A DNA stretch of 64,000 nucleotides from Tenodera sinensis (GCA_030765045.1 CM060961.1:138867564-138931563); one strand, 5' to 3'. Shown: positions 12,661 through 24,736, numbered from the stretch's first letter. The notes: generated from the letters alone by a model not told the origin. Numbers and translations are program-made.

Positions 12661-13640
12661 TTGAAATATGCAGTTGTGAAACAATACGACTCGAACTGAC
12701 AAATATCCGCACTTGCCTTTCTAATGAGCTCACCATAGTGCATGTAATGTAGCATTTATCAAGCTGCCTATTAAGGGGTTGGCTATCTTTCAGCATTTTC
12801 TATCTGATTTGTCTTAAAGTCTACAGAGAAAAAAAAAAAAAAAAAAACTTAACACGATTATGTATTATGATTAAGGGGCCAAACCTATGCAAAGTCGCCG
12901 ATAGGAATGCAGATTTTCCTTTTGAAGTAATCAATTTTTGTGCTTTCAAGAGGAACGAATATAGACTTATACAACTATAATTTGGTAGTCAACACAAGAT
13001 ACAGTTTCGAAATATAAAATCACCCCTCTCCTTAATTTTTGCATTGCTTTATTGATTGTTCATTTTAACTAATTATGGGGAAAATGTTTCCAATTGCTTG
13101 AAAATTATACCAATAACAATGATTAGAGCTAGGAAGTTCATGCATTTGCATGTTTTTTCATAGTGGTTAAAAATGTATGCTTGTACATTATGTGCACGAA
13201 TTATGTAATTCTCAGTTATTTGGACATTATTTTATGGTGCATATAACTACATATTTTCTTGTTTTTGATAAATGCTTACTATTTCAATGTTATAGCCCCT
13301 ATATTGCATATTTTAATGACTTTTATGATTTTTTATTATTTTTTTCCATCTGGATAATATTTTTCATATTGGTAGTGTTGCACATGATGATGCAACTCGC
13401 GAGCTGCCAAGAACTAATGCTGAGTCATGTTGTCATGCAGTGAACCCCCTGTTTCCACCCTTTCACTATATGTATGTGCGTAGAGAATAATCAGTGTGCT
13501 ATCTGAGAGGTTTATATTAAGAAAGATAATGTGCAGGTCAACGTTTGAGCAGCACGATTATAGCAACGCTTGCCTACCCATCAGTAGTTGTGTCGTGGTC
13601 TTCAAACGTAACAGTGTTGTGAACTGGTTCCCACCAAATT
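12661..13640. other. Anonymous A+T-rich DNA
   Basis: No gene was recognised. A run of 19-20 A lies at about 12829-12847. The 88-codon hydrophobic frame at 13177-13443 has no recognised motif and an A+T-driven composition. Confidence 0.45.
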
Positions 13641-13675
13641 AAATTAAGCGTATAAAATGTTAAAAAGCTCTTCAA

Positions 13676-14370
13676 ATGCCGAAAATAAAACCAACTTCGA
13701 GTACTAGATTAATTAATTTACAGAAAGAGTTTTCGTGTGGTTTAATGTCTATAGATAATGGGGTACTGTTTTGTGGAGCATGTGAGAAAACTGTAGGGAG
13801 TGAGAAAATATTTAAAATAGTTCAGCACATAAAAACAGCAAAACATAAGGAGAATTTAATCAGAAAACTCGCAAACAAAGAACCTGTTCAAAAACAACTA
13901 GTAAAGTGTTTAGGAAGTAGAGTTACTGAATTTTCCTGACTTGTGCCAAGCATTTTTAGTTGCTGATATTTCCTTGTTCAACATTAGTAATCCGACATTT
14001 AAAAACTTTCTTGCCAAGTACACTCGACAACATGTGAATGAGGAAAGTACACTGCGTAAGACTTATGTAGGACATTGTTACAATAACGAATTGTCAAATA
14101 TACAAAATGAATAGCGGGTAAGTTTGTGTGGTTGTCTGTTGATGAAATTCCTGATTCTGAGCGCCGTTCTATTGCTAATATAATCGTGGGCGCTTTAAAT
14201 AATGAACAAAAGACTACACCTTATCTGCTTAATGTCCGCGAGTAATTGGCCACTGACAATGTAACTGTGACCCAGTTTGTGATGGGCTCTTTGAAAGTAC
14301 TATGGCTATTTGGAATCAAATACGACCGGTTACTTTTATTTGTTACTGATGCAGGTCCTTATATGGAAAA
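13676..14370 (+). pseudogene. Decayed hAT-family transposase (CGGBP1/BED-like N-terminus)
   Basis: An open 88-codon frame from ATG 13676 shows a BED-like zinc finger: VLFCGACEKTVGSEK, then IVQHIKTAKHKEN (C-x2-C...H-x4-H). Downstream, in broken frames, the conserved order continues with FNISNPTFKNFLAKYTRQ, then KFVWLSVDEIPDSERRSIAN, then NVTVTQFVMGSLKVLW, then YDRLLLFVTDAGPYM. These match the hAT catalytic region of CGGBP1-like transposases (D-E-x2-D block and LFVTDA-PYM). There are at least two stops and frameshifts. After 14370 the sequence switches abruptly to RepA tail repeats. No terminal repeats or TSD were identified. Confidence 0.82.
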
Positions 14371-14672
14371 TATTTCCGGTGAACTTTCAAAATCGAATTT
14401 TTGGCTGGAATACAATACTATACTTTACCATACGCAGTAGAGAAAGTAAAAATTGATATTTTGTTTTCAGAATGCCTCAAAAATTGTTTTCCGGTGAATG
14501 GAATTTTTTGACTCTTCCTCCACTTACTGTCCTAGTAGAGAAAGTAAAACTTCCCTTTTTTTATTCGCTGAATCTCAAAACGTGTATTTCCAGTAAATCT
14601 TGGTATCGACTTTTTGGGTTATGTACAGTACTTCCCCTGCTTATTATAGGTAAAGAATAGAGAAAGAAAACA
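14371..14672 (+). repeat. RepA 3' tail, three tandem copies
   Basis: The RepA tail (TATTTCCGGTGAA ... GGAATACAATACT ... AGTAGAGAAAGTAAAA) occurs three times in a row. The terminal motif is near 14436, 14534 and 14656, so spacing is about 98 and 122 bp. Units 2 and 3 are preceded by CTCAAAA, as in full RepA copies. Nothing of the RepA 5' part is present. Confidence 0.75.
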
Positions 14673-14707
14673 TTCAAACTAATTACGTAACGGGACAACT
14701 ATATCTA

Positions 14708-15053
<346 letters not shown>

Positions 15054-15164
15054 AAACATACGACCGTTAAACAATGAGAATAAAGGGTTCACAATGAGAA
15101 ATATAAAACTGCCGAAAGGACAGGAAAACTAGTCGTTGTCGGTAATAAAACTGGAAGGCACGCA

Positions 15165-15554
15165 GTGCACAAACTTCTGTGTCAAACCTACGAAGCTGTG
15201 AAGAGAGTTACTAGACAAGTTAAACCAATTTTATCTTTAGATAGAAATGAAGCGAGGAAAAGGGTGTTTAATTTATATAAAGCATGGTATAGGCAAATCC
15301 CTTACGTAGTACTGGACTATGATATTCCAAAGAATGTACAGAAGTGCCGAGTGAGGCTCCGAGAAGAATTTGAAAAGAATCGCCATGTTCAGGACATCAG
15401 AGCAATAGATATGCTTGTGATCAAGGGGCAGATGGAGTTGAGAGAAACCGTCAATCAATGGAAGCAGAAGGGTCATGTTATGAATTACTTCAAAGAAACA
15501 ATAGAACCGAAACCAACAGACTTCCTCTCTAAATTCTTTTCTGGTAATAATTAA
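15165..15554 (+). pseudogene. NDUFA6: NDUFA6 (complex I B14 subunit, LYR family) retrocopy, open but lacking ATG
   Basis: The frame encodes an accessory subunit of mitochondrial NADH:ubiquinone oxidoreductase (matrix arm, binds acyl-carrier protein). The LYR-family motif is visible as FNLYKAWYRQIP. Other family blocks are KPILSLDRNEARKRV, DMLVIKGQMEL, WKQKGHVM and a C-terminal KPTDFLSKFFSG. Family similarity starts near 15189 (EAVKRVTRQVKP) and runs to the stop without any frameshift, nonsense codon or intron. No ATG is present at the expected start, although the frame stays open upstream to about 15093. An AATAAA at 15710 and a poly(A) tract at 15743-15753 follow. This is best read as a processed retrocopy. 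An unrecognised upstream first exon is the alternative, but no good acceptor site is seen. Confidence 0.88.
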
Positions 15555-15709
15555 ATAGTTAAATAATCATCATAATCAACTCTGGAAACTTTATTAGTAA
15601 AATGCAGAAATTATTATGTGTAAACTGAAGAGCAGCATAGATAGGATATTAACAGCATTAAATTGTGTTCCAAACAATGTAAACTTCTTTTGTACATATG
15701 TAGAACTAA

Positions 15710-15753
15710 AATAAAAAGTGTTTTCCATAAGTTTAAAAAATTAAAAAAAAAAA
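15710..15753 (+). promoter_or_regulatory. Polyadenylation signal and genomic poly(A) tract of the NDUFA6 retrocopy
   Basis: AATAAA at 15710-15715 is followed by TTTAAAAAATT and a run of 11 A ending at 15753. This fits a reverse-transcribed mRNA 3' end. A target-site duplication was not found, possibly because the 5' end borders a microsatellite. Confidence 0.7.
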
Positions 15754-15759
15754 CACCTG

Positions 15760-16850
15760 CGTCAACAGGAGCTGCACGTGTCTCTCTCTCTGACTCACGA
15801 ATGAATAGGGTATATGGTTGCGAGAGTAAAAAATATGTACCTGACAAGAATACATGTAGTGCAGAAATAAAAGTTCGCAGAAGATATCAACTTAAAATTC
15901 ATTGTTGAATCAATCCGCTACCATCCACGAGATAAGAGCCCTAGCCGAGGCCGATTTGCGAACAAACAACTATGCGCTGCAAGAAATATAGAATTTTCAA
16001 ATTTCATAGTTTGATTCCCTTATCAGGAATAAGATTTATTCTGGATCATTTTTCAACACCCATGAAAATAAGTAATAAAAGAGTGAATGTTAGGCAAATA
16101 AAATTTTGGATAAGTTGTTCTTATTTCACATAGCTTCTTCCAAAGGAATTTTAAAGTAGTTTTAACATTCCCCATTGAGTCAATTCCGTTGGTTGTTCTT
16201 ATCTGTAGGTTTAACTTCTGCTAAAGTTTCATCGTTTCTTTATAATGCTTATGTGAAGCACTATTTGTGTACTACAAATCAAAGTCGTAACGTTGTTATG
16301 GATTAGCAATCTAACAGCACTAGCTGAGTCGTACTTGCAGTATGATATATCCGTCATAGTTTAGCGACTCCCCTGTTTGAAGCTGTAGCAAAATGCCTGA
16401 TGTGCAACATGACTGGGTTTCATTCGGTTTGACTAATGAGAAGGATACACCGACACAGACGAATTTCTGCTTTCATAATTCCGCATGCTGTTGGTGCTCA
16501 CATGTCGCTTCTCCGGTTGAATTGCACAGCCTGTGATGTACGCTGTTTCTCACATAACACATTTAACCAGAAGAGGCACCTCTGTTTGTGTTAAACATAG
16601 TCATAACGGAAGCTCAAAAGCTTACATGTATTCAGCCCAAATTTTATACAAGCTGTCCCTAAAGTATGCATCTCAAAATCGAGTGCGAATATAAAAACAA
16701 AGCATGAAGATATTCATGGAGATACTTCAGTGTTACCTTCTCCTTTATTGTTCAGACAAGAAACAGCATGAAAATAGGAAGGGAATTCCAAAATATTATC
16801 AAATATAAGCTGAAAGAGCTTATACTTTAAAGCTTTAAAGGAGATTCACT
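15760..16850. other. Anonymous DNA
   Basis: No gene was recognised. The short frame at 15663-15908 overlaps the retrocopy 3' UTR and is not credible. Confidence 0.45.
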
Positions 16851-16998
16851 TCATGTGCTTAAAAAACCTTTGTAGATTTCTGTCCATATCAAAATACGAG
16901 GGAAATACACAAATTCCATGGAGACAATAGGTTTATTTTTAAAAGTAAGCATCGATAAGTTTTTAAAAAGTAACAGAATATTAATTAGCCAGTTATCC

Positions 16999-17390
16999 TA
17001 ACAGAAAATAAGTTTCTGTAAGCCTTTGTCAAAGAATGATACTGCATATGATAAAAGCCGCCAAGCCTGTACTTCCTTTCTAACATCATCGTGGTTGAAA
17101 TGCTTTCCACCAAGGAATTTCTTCAGATGAAGCAACAGAAGAAAATCATTTGGTGCCAAATCGGATGGTTAAATTGTTTCCAACTAAATGATGCGATAAG
17201 ATCTTGAGTTTAGGCTGTATGTGGCTTTGGATCGTCACTGATTGTTTCCCCATAAACCTCACACAGTTGAGAAAGAATGTTTACTGACATAACACTTCTT
17301 GGATTCACAAAACGAAATCACTGATCTGACTTTGCATTCGGAGCTGTTCGATTGTTTTTAACATTTCGAAACGTTCAAACAACAGGAAAA
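16999..17390 (-). pseudogene. Decayed mariner (mos1/SETMAR-like) transposase C-terminal part
   Basis: Read on the minus strand across frameshifts, a QDLIASFSWKQFNHPIW-like block is followed by APNDFLLLLHLKKFLGGKHF, then DDVRKEVQAW, then FFDKGLQKL and a TAG stop at about 16999. This is the region around the last catalytic Asp (PSD in active mariners, here PND) and the C-terminal helix of mariner transposases. Upstream (to about 17390) TIEQLRM-like residues suggest more of the domain. The N-terminal HTH and first catalytic residue were not found. It differs from the mariner-like remnant at 2512-3707. Confidence 0.75.
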
Positions 17391-17399
17391 AACAAAGTG

Positions 17400-17859
17400 A
17401 CGTAGCTCACAGCCACTTCTGGCTTCCTAATGAATGGAGGAAGAGATGTACATGCTCACAATCTCGACTGCAGCGCTGCAGCGGCAAAATATTTAAATGG
17501 CACTTAGTTTAAAAGCACGCCTCGTATTTTAATCATCGTGAAAACCTTGAACTTATAACAAAGAAAAAGAAGAAAACGAAGTTACAGGTTACTGGTCCTT
17601 GCTTAATACTAATTAGAGTACGAGATGCCACCTAAAGCACAGGTTAGCCCAAATAAAAGCTCTTCAAGAATAGGGGGCGTTTAGTTTTAGATATGATATA
17701 GAGGATGCCCTACGTTTCCTTAAGTGTACTTGATTTGTTGGAAAGGGTCGTGCGAAAAGAGTTTACTAGAATGAGTAGTTTTCTAAACGTGCTCCGTAGA
17801 AACTGTCCAAATAAACTATCTAGAAAACCCAATTCACCGGTAACTGTAATTATGTAAAA
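17400..17859. other. Anonymous DNA between mariner remnant and RepA
   Basis: No gene was recognised. It contains a CTGCAGCGCTGCAG palindrome near 17470. Confidence 0.4.
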
Positions 17860-18697
17860 AATATGTGTTGCACTCACATTACTTTCTCTGCTCTTGTACT
17901 AACAGTTCTTACAAACTCTTATTCCTACAACTTCGTGTTAGCTGAGATAAACATTTTCAGAAATTATCTTACTGTTTATCTTCTGGTAGCTACAAGGAGA
18001 ATATGGGAATACAGTAGGCTTTGAGCGATAGTAAAATCTTTTAAAGCTTTCAAATTCCGTTCTCTTTGCATGGTTGACATATAAAAATGAATAGCGATGT
18101 TTCATTTGATAGAAGTATAAGTTCTCCAAAACTCACACAAATAACAAGGCTACCTTCAAAATGGTTCACTTTACAAAAAAAGTTATTTATACATAAGTTG
18201 TGTGTGTTTCAGCAAGTTCTACATTTTTTTGTGCAGTAAGATTTGGTCTATCTCTTACCGTCTACTAGTTATGCAAAAGTCACCAAAGTAAATAGGACTA
18301 CATGGGCTATAGCCATGAAATTCAAGATATACATCTCATTTGACATAAAAATATCTCAAATATAAGGCATTTTAATCAAAATCGTTAGAGACATTATCAA
18401 AAAAATAAAAATTTTCGAAATCTTTTCCATGTAAAGGGTGGTTTAGGGGAAGGAATTTTCTTCAAAATCTTCGTGTCGCATCCTTAAAAGATATTAAACT
18501 TAAATACAAACTTTGGGTTTTGATCGACTTTTGGTTTTTCAGTTACGCTAGCCACAGACAGACACACACACGCGCGCGGATCTTTTCTAAACATCCTACT
18601 TTTTGGATTCAGGGGGCTGGTGAAATCTCGATATCGAATTTTTGGGTGGAATACAACGCTTTCTTTACTTACTCTATGTATAGAGAAACTAAAAGGC
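17860..18697 (+). repeat. RepA interspersed repeat, near full length
   Basis: It begins in TGCACTCACATTACTTTCTC and continues with TTCTTACAAACTCTTATTCC, a GATAAACATTTTCAGAAATT block, CGATAGTAAAATCTTTTAAA, GGTCTATCTCTTACCG, TATGCAAAAGTC, a TTTTGATCGACTTTTGG block and a short ACACACACGCGCG island. It ends TATTTCTCTA-like as TATAGAGAAACTAAAA. The same order is seen in the copies at 22600, 25226 and 46697. It has no coding frame. The opposed ACTTTCTCTAC and TAGAGAAAGT motifs near the two ends suggest a non-autonomous DNA transposon, but no TSD was found. Confidence 0.8.
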
Positions 18698-18699
18698 TT

Positions 18700-20074
18700 A
18701 AATATTACAAGTAACGAAGAAATGTGAAGATTTTTGAGAGTGCTTATATGAAGATTTTTCCAAAATATTAGAAATTATGAGTTCATATGTTATCTTCATC
18801 TAATTCTATTCCTTACAAAAATTTGTGCCATAAAAGCAAACATGTTGATAATATAAATGTCATATATTGCCTGTAGAGATATTAATGTGTCGTTTAGAAG
18901 AAAAAATATGCAAGTTTAACGTAATTTTATCGAAAATATCATCCCCTAGCTATTTAAATGGAGAACTTCAGTTAGTTCAGATTAAACCGGAAGTTACCAA
19001 TGGACAATGCAGCCTCCTAACAAGTTACGCTATCTACGTGACCTCTTGTCAAGTTGGTGTAATGTTGCTAAAAGAAAACAAAATTGCACGTTTTCAATAG
19101 ACACTCCCTAAATTATCTCATTACACACAGCTAATGTTAGCCGAACTCAGAGAGGATGTTTCGGAGTTTCTATGGTAACTCGAAGCATGTATTTTATTAT
19201 TTTAAAAAAGTGATGGTTAGCTCGTCGTTGCTATCAATTAGGTATAATTCTAACAACAAAGCTAAAAGTGCAACAAGCTGATTATTCTCTGACGATGTTG
19301 AAAACTATATGCTGAGAATATATTGAGATGTCATATTACAACAAGAATTGGAATTATCAATAGTGTTAAGCGATAAAACTTTCAAAATTGGGATTTCTCT
19401 TAAGCTGCTTTAAATCATAGAGTTTCCTCTCTAAAGGACCATTATTACTCTCCAAGTTCCTTGAAGTATTACTGCTGTTAACTTTAATGCTACTGGTGCG
19501 TCTTTGTTAAAGTTGAAAACTAATATTCTTGCATTAAATACCATTCAGGATTTCCGAAGCTGAAATTCAGATTTCAAAATACAATGACTAATAAAACCAG
19601 AATGATGATGAATATCTTTAGACAGTTCTTCAGAACCTAAAGCTCCGTATAGTTTTATTTGGAAAGTACAATAATCTGGAACACCAAAATGTAAGAAACT
19701 GGAAAAAAAACATCCAAAATTTAGAAGTAGCAACTTATAACTATCGCTTGAGTTTGGATAATGTGGGCTACAAACGTCAGAAAACTTCTTGTAACCTGCA
19801 CTTTCCTTTTTAGTATTGTTGAATCTCATATCTACAATATGTAAGTTCACTATTGATGGTATTTGACCGTAACAGGCTTCTTTCCTGTTTCCACGTATTT
19901 CCCTATTTCTATCAAAAGATTAATAGTTTCACTAATATAGTCACACCTATCACCTAACGTATGCTAGTGTAACTATGTTCAGTTTTCATGTCATTTCAAT
20001 AAGAGAATTTACCTCAATTTCCATTGTCACTTCACCTTTCCTCGCCTAAGCAGCAGTATCTTCCTCCCGACCTT
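18700..20074. other. Anonymous A+T-rich DNA
   Basis: No gene was recognised. Short frames at 18867-19100 and 19545-19850 have no motif. Confidence 0.45.
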
Positions 20075-20077
20075 GCT

Positions 20078-20115
20078 GTCAATGGGCCCTTAAACCCCAC
20101 TCACTCACTCACTCT
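20078..20115 (+). mobile_element. 3' tail fragment of a SINE/LINE: GGGCCCTTAAAC + (CACT)n
   Basis: TCAATGGGCCCTTAAACCCC is followed by (ACTC)4. The same tail appears at 40007-40056, there bounded by a TSD. Only the extreme 3' end is recognised here and its left limit is not clear. Confidence 0.5.
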
Positions 20116-20739
20116 CCCACTCTTCCTTCCCAGGGGCGTCGAACACCTCTCCAATCTCACGCAATAGTGCATTCACTGTACGTCACAATCTCGTAGCCCT
20201 CTCTCATATGCAACTGCGAGTGTTTCTGGAAGCTGCGTGAGAGGGACAACAAAGATGCCAGAAAAACTTATAGAATTTGCGCCGCAGTAAGAACGCTCTT
20301 CCTCTCCCTTTCTCCTCGATTCTTCAATCGGCCGGTCAGTCGTTTAGTCGGAGCCTTCCATACGGTAACCCAAGCTCATATCTGGTTAACAAAAGCTATA
20401 GCAGCAATGCCAAACGTTTGTGAAAGAGGCGAGGTTGGATTTACCTCCTTACACTATACGTAGACTGTGTCACTCGCATAGACGTGCATTGTGCTACAGT
20501 GGCGGTTTAGTTACACGTATGTTGCGTTTGATGTACGAAAGCACTTTCAAATTCTGTCATAAACATGTGTTCATTGGTAAATTCTTTGGTACTGCTTACG
20601 TTTAAGAAGTCGATCAATATTTGGCGACACAGTCGAAGTGCATAGCCTTAGAAGATACACCAAGTGACCGTCACGTAATCTATTGCGATACAGACTTTTA
20701 ATATACGTAATTCAATTTGGAGAAACTGTTTGCAATGAG

Positions 20740-21080
20740 CTAGCTATACTCACTCTTCTACAAACTATTCTTGCAAATGCGTGTTTCTCTATCTACTACA
20801 TTTTAATCGATATAAGAATTTTCAGAAATTATCTTATTGCTAATTTTCTTGTAGGTGCAAGGGGAATATGGGAATACAGTAGGCTTTAAGCGATAGTGAA
20901 GTGTCTTAAGAACTGGTTGCTGTGCGATGCCTTTGAAATCCCGTTCTCTTTACAAGCCCAGGTGAAAAAGCACATGAATAACGCACTCCTATTTGAGTAT
21001 TTGCAAGTTCAAACAAATAATAAAGAATATCTCGGAAATAGTTCACTCAAAAGAAAAAAGAAGTATTCCAAATAAATCAT
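20740..21080 (+). repeat. RepA, 5' portion only
   Basis: It matches the first third of RepA: TTCTTACAAACT-like start, TTTTCAGAAATTATCTTATTGC, GTAGGTGCAAGGGGAATATGG and AGTAGGCTTTAAGCGATAGT. Similarity fades after the TCTCGGAAATAGTTCA block near 21050. The CA tract and tail are absent. Confidence 0.65.
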
Positions 21081-22244
21081 CGAGAATGAAGAGGTCTTCT
21101 GAAGACTACATAAACCGCGATGGAATCGCCTGTTTGTGTCCGTCACTGGATACTGACTGTCTGCACGTGGTTTTACACGGTACAGGCGTTAGCTAACTCA
21201 TCCTTCGACAGAAGGTCGGAGATGGGGAAGCAAAAGCTAATTACGTGTCTCTAAAGAGATAAAGTTGGACATCGCTGGGCTATAGTACCTATCTTACCAC
21301 TATGAGCGGACATATGCAAAAACACCCCTTTTGCTTCTGATACATTGTATCAATAATGCAGGTTTGGAATAAAAATATTTCTCACTTTCGGGTAGAATCA
21401 CTAATATTTCCTGAACAAACTTCACAAACACCTCCAAGAGAACTTCAAGAGAAAGTTTCTAAGAACTAGAAGAAGAAATCCCCATCTCTTTACAATCCCC
21501 TCATAAAGTTTCTTCATCAGGATTCTGCCCTTTTTTTTCGTTTTCTGCTTAGCCATCCGGAAAATCGACGCTTCCAGAATAAAGCCTTGGTGTACGAAAT
21601 AGTGACATACAAGCGACAAAGAGTTTACTTACGTGTAGTGAACATATAGTGTTGTTATGGACAGTAGATTCAACATTTGCAGTTGACGTGAATTTTCAAT
21701 TTGATAGATTTAGCTTGACAGCTTTTAAGTAAAAGAAATAATTCTTTTCTAGATAAAAATGGAACGCCTTCAAACCAAATTCAGTCGCAACAGAACCTTA
21801 TGCAAAACACACTCATAATTTGATATAAATAATAATAATAAGAAATGATGAGCCTATAATATTTGATTTCAGAATTTGTTATATGGGTTGTAATTGTAAA
21901 CTAATTCCTTCACAAGCAGCTTAGAAATGCAGACCTAATGTGCTATATACATGTATTGGAATTGAAACAACCTCATATATTTTGAACTTACATGTTTTCT
22001 TGATTCTTACATTCACACCGTTACTAAAATGCGTTGTTTCTCAGCAGTTAGAAGTGCGAGCTTTTTTTAGCCCTCAGGTTAAAAGCAACGCTTCCTCGAG
22101 TACTCGCAGCGTATGGTCCGGTGCAGTGCAATAAACATGGTGCACGCTAAGGCAGCGTACAGCCAGAGCCGCGCCTCGATGGAGTACAAGATCGTTTGTT
22201 TTGATGCGTTGAACTTTGAATATAGTTATCAAAATACTTAAACG
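21081..22244. other. Anonymous DNA
   Basis: No gene or element was recognised. Confidence 0.45.
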
Positions 22245-22430
22245 TCAGTTACCAAGACCATATAAGTGGCGCTAGTGTACCAGTATATTGTCCCACAGGA
22301 GCTGTTTCACATGCCAGTAAATTACTGAAAAGGGGCTGTCGCTTTTAAGCACACTTACAAACCATCGATCTGGAACGACTTTAAACCAAGTAGACCAAAG
22401 CCTAAGCAACTGAGCTACCCAGACAGAAGT
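22245..22430 (-). mobile_element. tRNA-derived SINE-3, copy 2
   Basis: Minus-strand head GTCTGGGTAGCTCAGTTGCT (canonical A-box context). The B-box position is decayed (CTACTTGGTTTAAAGTC). The body contains the CTTTTCAGTAATTTACTGG and AGCTCCTGTGGGAC blocks shared with the copy at 12140. TSD not found. Confidence 0.75.
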
Positions 22431-22599
22431 GTCATAGGGGAAAGCGTGTTAATTAAACTGCTTTACGATAGTAAATAAGCCAAATGAAGAAGAGTGATTT
22501 ATAAAGGTATCCAAGGAAACTATTGAGATTCCACGGTCAATTTGAGAATGTTACAATCTTATGCTTATCCAGTACACACCGGAGTACATAAACACCATA

Positions 22600-22731
22600 T
22601 TACTTTCTCTAATGGTAAGTAGGGGAAGTATTGTATTCCACCCAAAAATTCGATGTCGAGATTTCATCGGAAATATATGTTTTGAGACCCCCTGAATAAT
22701 AAAAAATAAAAAAAAAAAAAAATAGAAAAAG

Positions 22732-22819
<88 letters not shown>

Positions 22820-23755
22820 TAGTGTGTCTGTGGACAGCATAACTCAAAAACGAAAAGTCGGTTAAAAACCAAAGTTGGTGTTTAAGTTTAATGTCTTTCA
22901 AGGATGCGACACGAAGATCTTGAGGAAAATAGCCCCACCCTAAACTACCCTTTACATGGAAAATTTTTCAAAAATTTTGATTTTCTTGAAAATGGCTCTA
23001 ACGATTTTGATTAAAATGTCATATGTTTGATATATTTTGATTACAAATGAAATGTATATCTTGAATTTTCTGGCTATAGCCTCTGTAGTCGTATTTACAC
23101 TGGACGACTTTTGCATAACTGGTAAACCGTTAGAGATAGACCAAATCATACCGCACAAAAAATGCTAAAATACACAATTTGTGTTTGAATGCATTTTCTT
23201 CTAGGTTGAACCATTTCGGAGATATTCCTTGTTATTTGTGTCAGTTTTGGAAAACTTAGAACTTTCGTGAAATGGAACATCGTTATTCATTTTTTTATAT
23301 GTTAAGCGTGCAAAGAGAACGGAATCTCAAAGCTTTAAAAGATTTGACTATCGCACAAAGCCTACTGTATTCTAACATTCCCCTTGCACCTACAAGGAAA
23401 TAAGCAATAAGATAATTTGTACAAACATTTATCTCGAAGATATAGGAATAAGAGTTTGTAAGAACGGTTAGTACAGGAGTAGAGAAAGTCTTGTGAGAGC
23501 AACTCATCAGATTTTTTTTTTTATATGTTAAGCGTTCAAAGAGAACGGGATCTCAAAGCTTTAAAAGATTTGACTATCGCTCAAAGTCTACTGTATTCTA
23601 ATATTCCCCTTGCACCTACAAGGAAATAAGCAATAAGATAATTTGTACAAATGTTTATCTCAACTAACACGAAGAAGATATAGGAATAAGAGTTTGTAAG
23701 AAAGGTTAGTACAAGAGTAGAGAAAGTCATGTGAGTGCATCACATCAGATTTTTT
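22600..23755 (-). repeat. RepA, full length, with tandemly duplicated 5' segment
   Basis: In minus orientation the tail (22600-22690) is followed by the GT/CA tract, the GACTTTTCG...CTGTCCACAGAC block, the TTTTCCATGTAAAGGGTAG block, GGTCTATCTCTAACGG and the 5' part. The 5' part (about 226-235 bp, AAAAATCTGATG...GTTAACATATAA) is present twice, at 23295-23520 and 23521-23755, with few differences. This is the most complete copy in the window. Confidence 0.82.
22734..22818. repeat. (GT)n microsatellite inside RepA
   Basis: About 42 GT units with no interruption. Other RepA copies have a shorter CA or CA/CG tract at the same place, so the tract is an intrinsic part of RepA that has expanded here. 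The Thr/His-repeat frames on the minus strand are artefacts. Confidence 0.97.
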
Positions 23756-23759
23756 ACTT

Positions 23760-24531
23760 TTGGACATACAAGGAATCCATCTCAAATTAAGAATTAAGTA
23801 TTACTTGTAAAAGAATTTAATGAATAAATTAAATCCTTTCTTTGGTTTAGTGCGCAGGTGAACTATCAGTCCACATTTCAGCAAAGAGTTCCAGTTTGAA
23901 GAAATGTAATTGTGAAGAAACACATTGCAAAGAATTCATACATGGAAAGTTAACGCCAAAACGTCACGGCTCTTTTCTCTTTGTTTTGAAATTACTATTA
24001 TCTCTCATACATTCATGGTGTATTTTAACATACTGTATAGCTAGAAAATCATGTGTTTGTCAACATAAGGTACAACCTAATTCATCGGTGACTGTGAGGG
24101 GATTTTGGGAATACTTAAGTTGTTTGGTTTGGTTGTGCTCACCATAGCACTATAACTAATTAGCTTACATTTTAGGTGCATGCAGTTCAGATATGGCGGA
24201 GTAAATCAAACAACTATAACCTCACACAGGGAGAGTAGCAAATACCTCAACTAATATCCAGCATTCATGAGCTCTCAAACTTTAGTTTGAACTAATTCTG
24301 AAAGTCTTTTTATCCGTTATTTTCTTTTTCGTGTCAAGTACCAACGTTGTCTTCTCAGCTCCACAGGAATGTGGAAAACTATTTTCTTTAATATTAAAGC
24401 AATTTAAACTCTCTTAAATTAACTATTGAATGGACAACCTGGTGTGATGCTTTCTCACAGCTTTCTCTACCAACAACTAATAACATTTACATACATGCAT
24501 ATGCATGTGTGTGTGCGCGCGCGAGTGTGTT

Positions 24532-24536
<5 letters not shown>
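23760..24536. other. Anonymous DNA
   Basis: No gene was recognised. The 83-codon frame at 23896-24147 has no recognisable motif. Confidence 0.45.

Positions 24537-24602
<66 letters not shown>
24537..24602. repeat. (GT)n microsatellite
   Basis: Pure GT units preceded by a GTGTGCGCGCGCGAG transition. Val/Cys-repeat frames here are artefacts. Confidence 0.97.
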
Positions 24603-24603
<1 letters not shown>

Positions 24604-24674
24604 GTTCTAAAGGATATTCACACCATATTCACATAAAATACATTGTTCATTCGACGTTACGTTAAGCACCGTAT

Positions 24675-24735
24675 ATTAGTTTCTCCAATGGCAGTCTTAA
24701 AAATTTGATATAGAGATTTCACCAGAAATATCTAA
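24675..24735 (-). repeat. RepA 3' tail fragment
   Basis: TTAGTTTCTCCAATGG, then AAAAATTTGATATAGAGATT and TCACCAGAAATATCT match the RepA tail in minus orientation. The rest of RepA is absent. Confidence 0.55.
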
Positions 24736-24736
24736 T

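Noticed and set aside
22551..22901. Thr/His-repeat protein
   Set aside because: Translation of the GT tract inside RepA.
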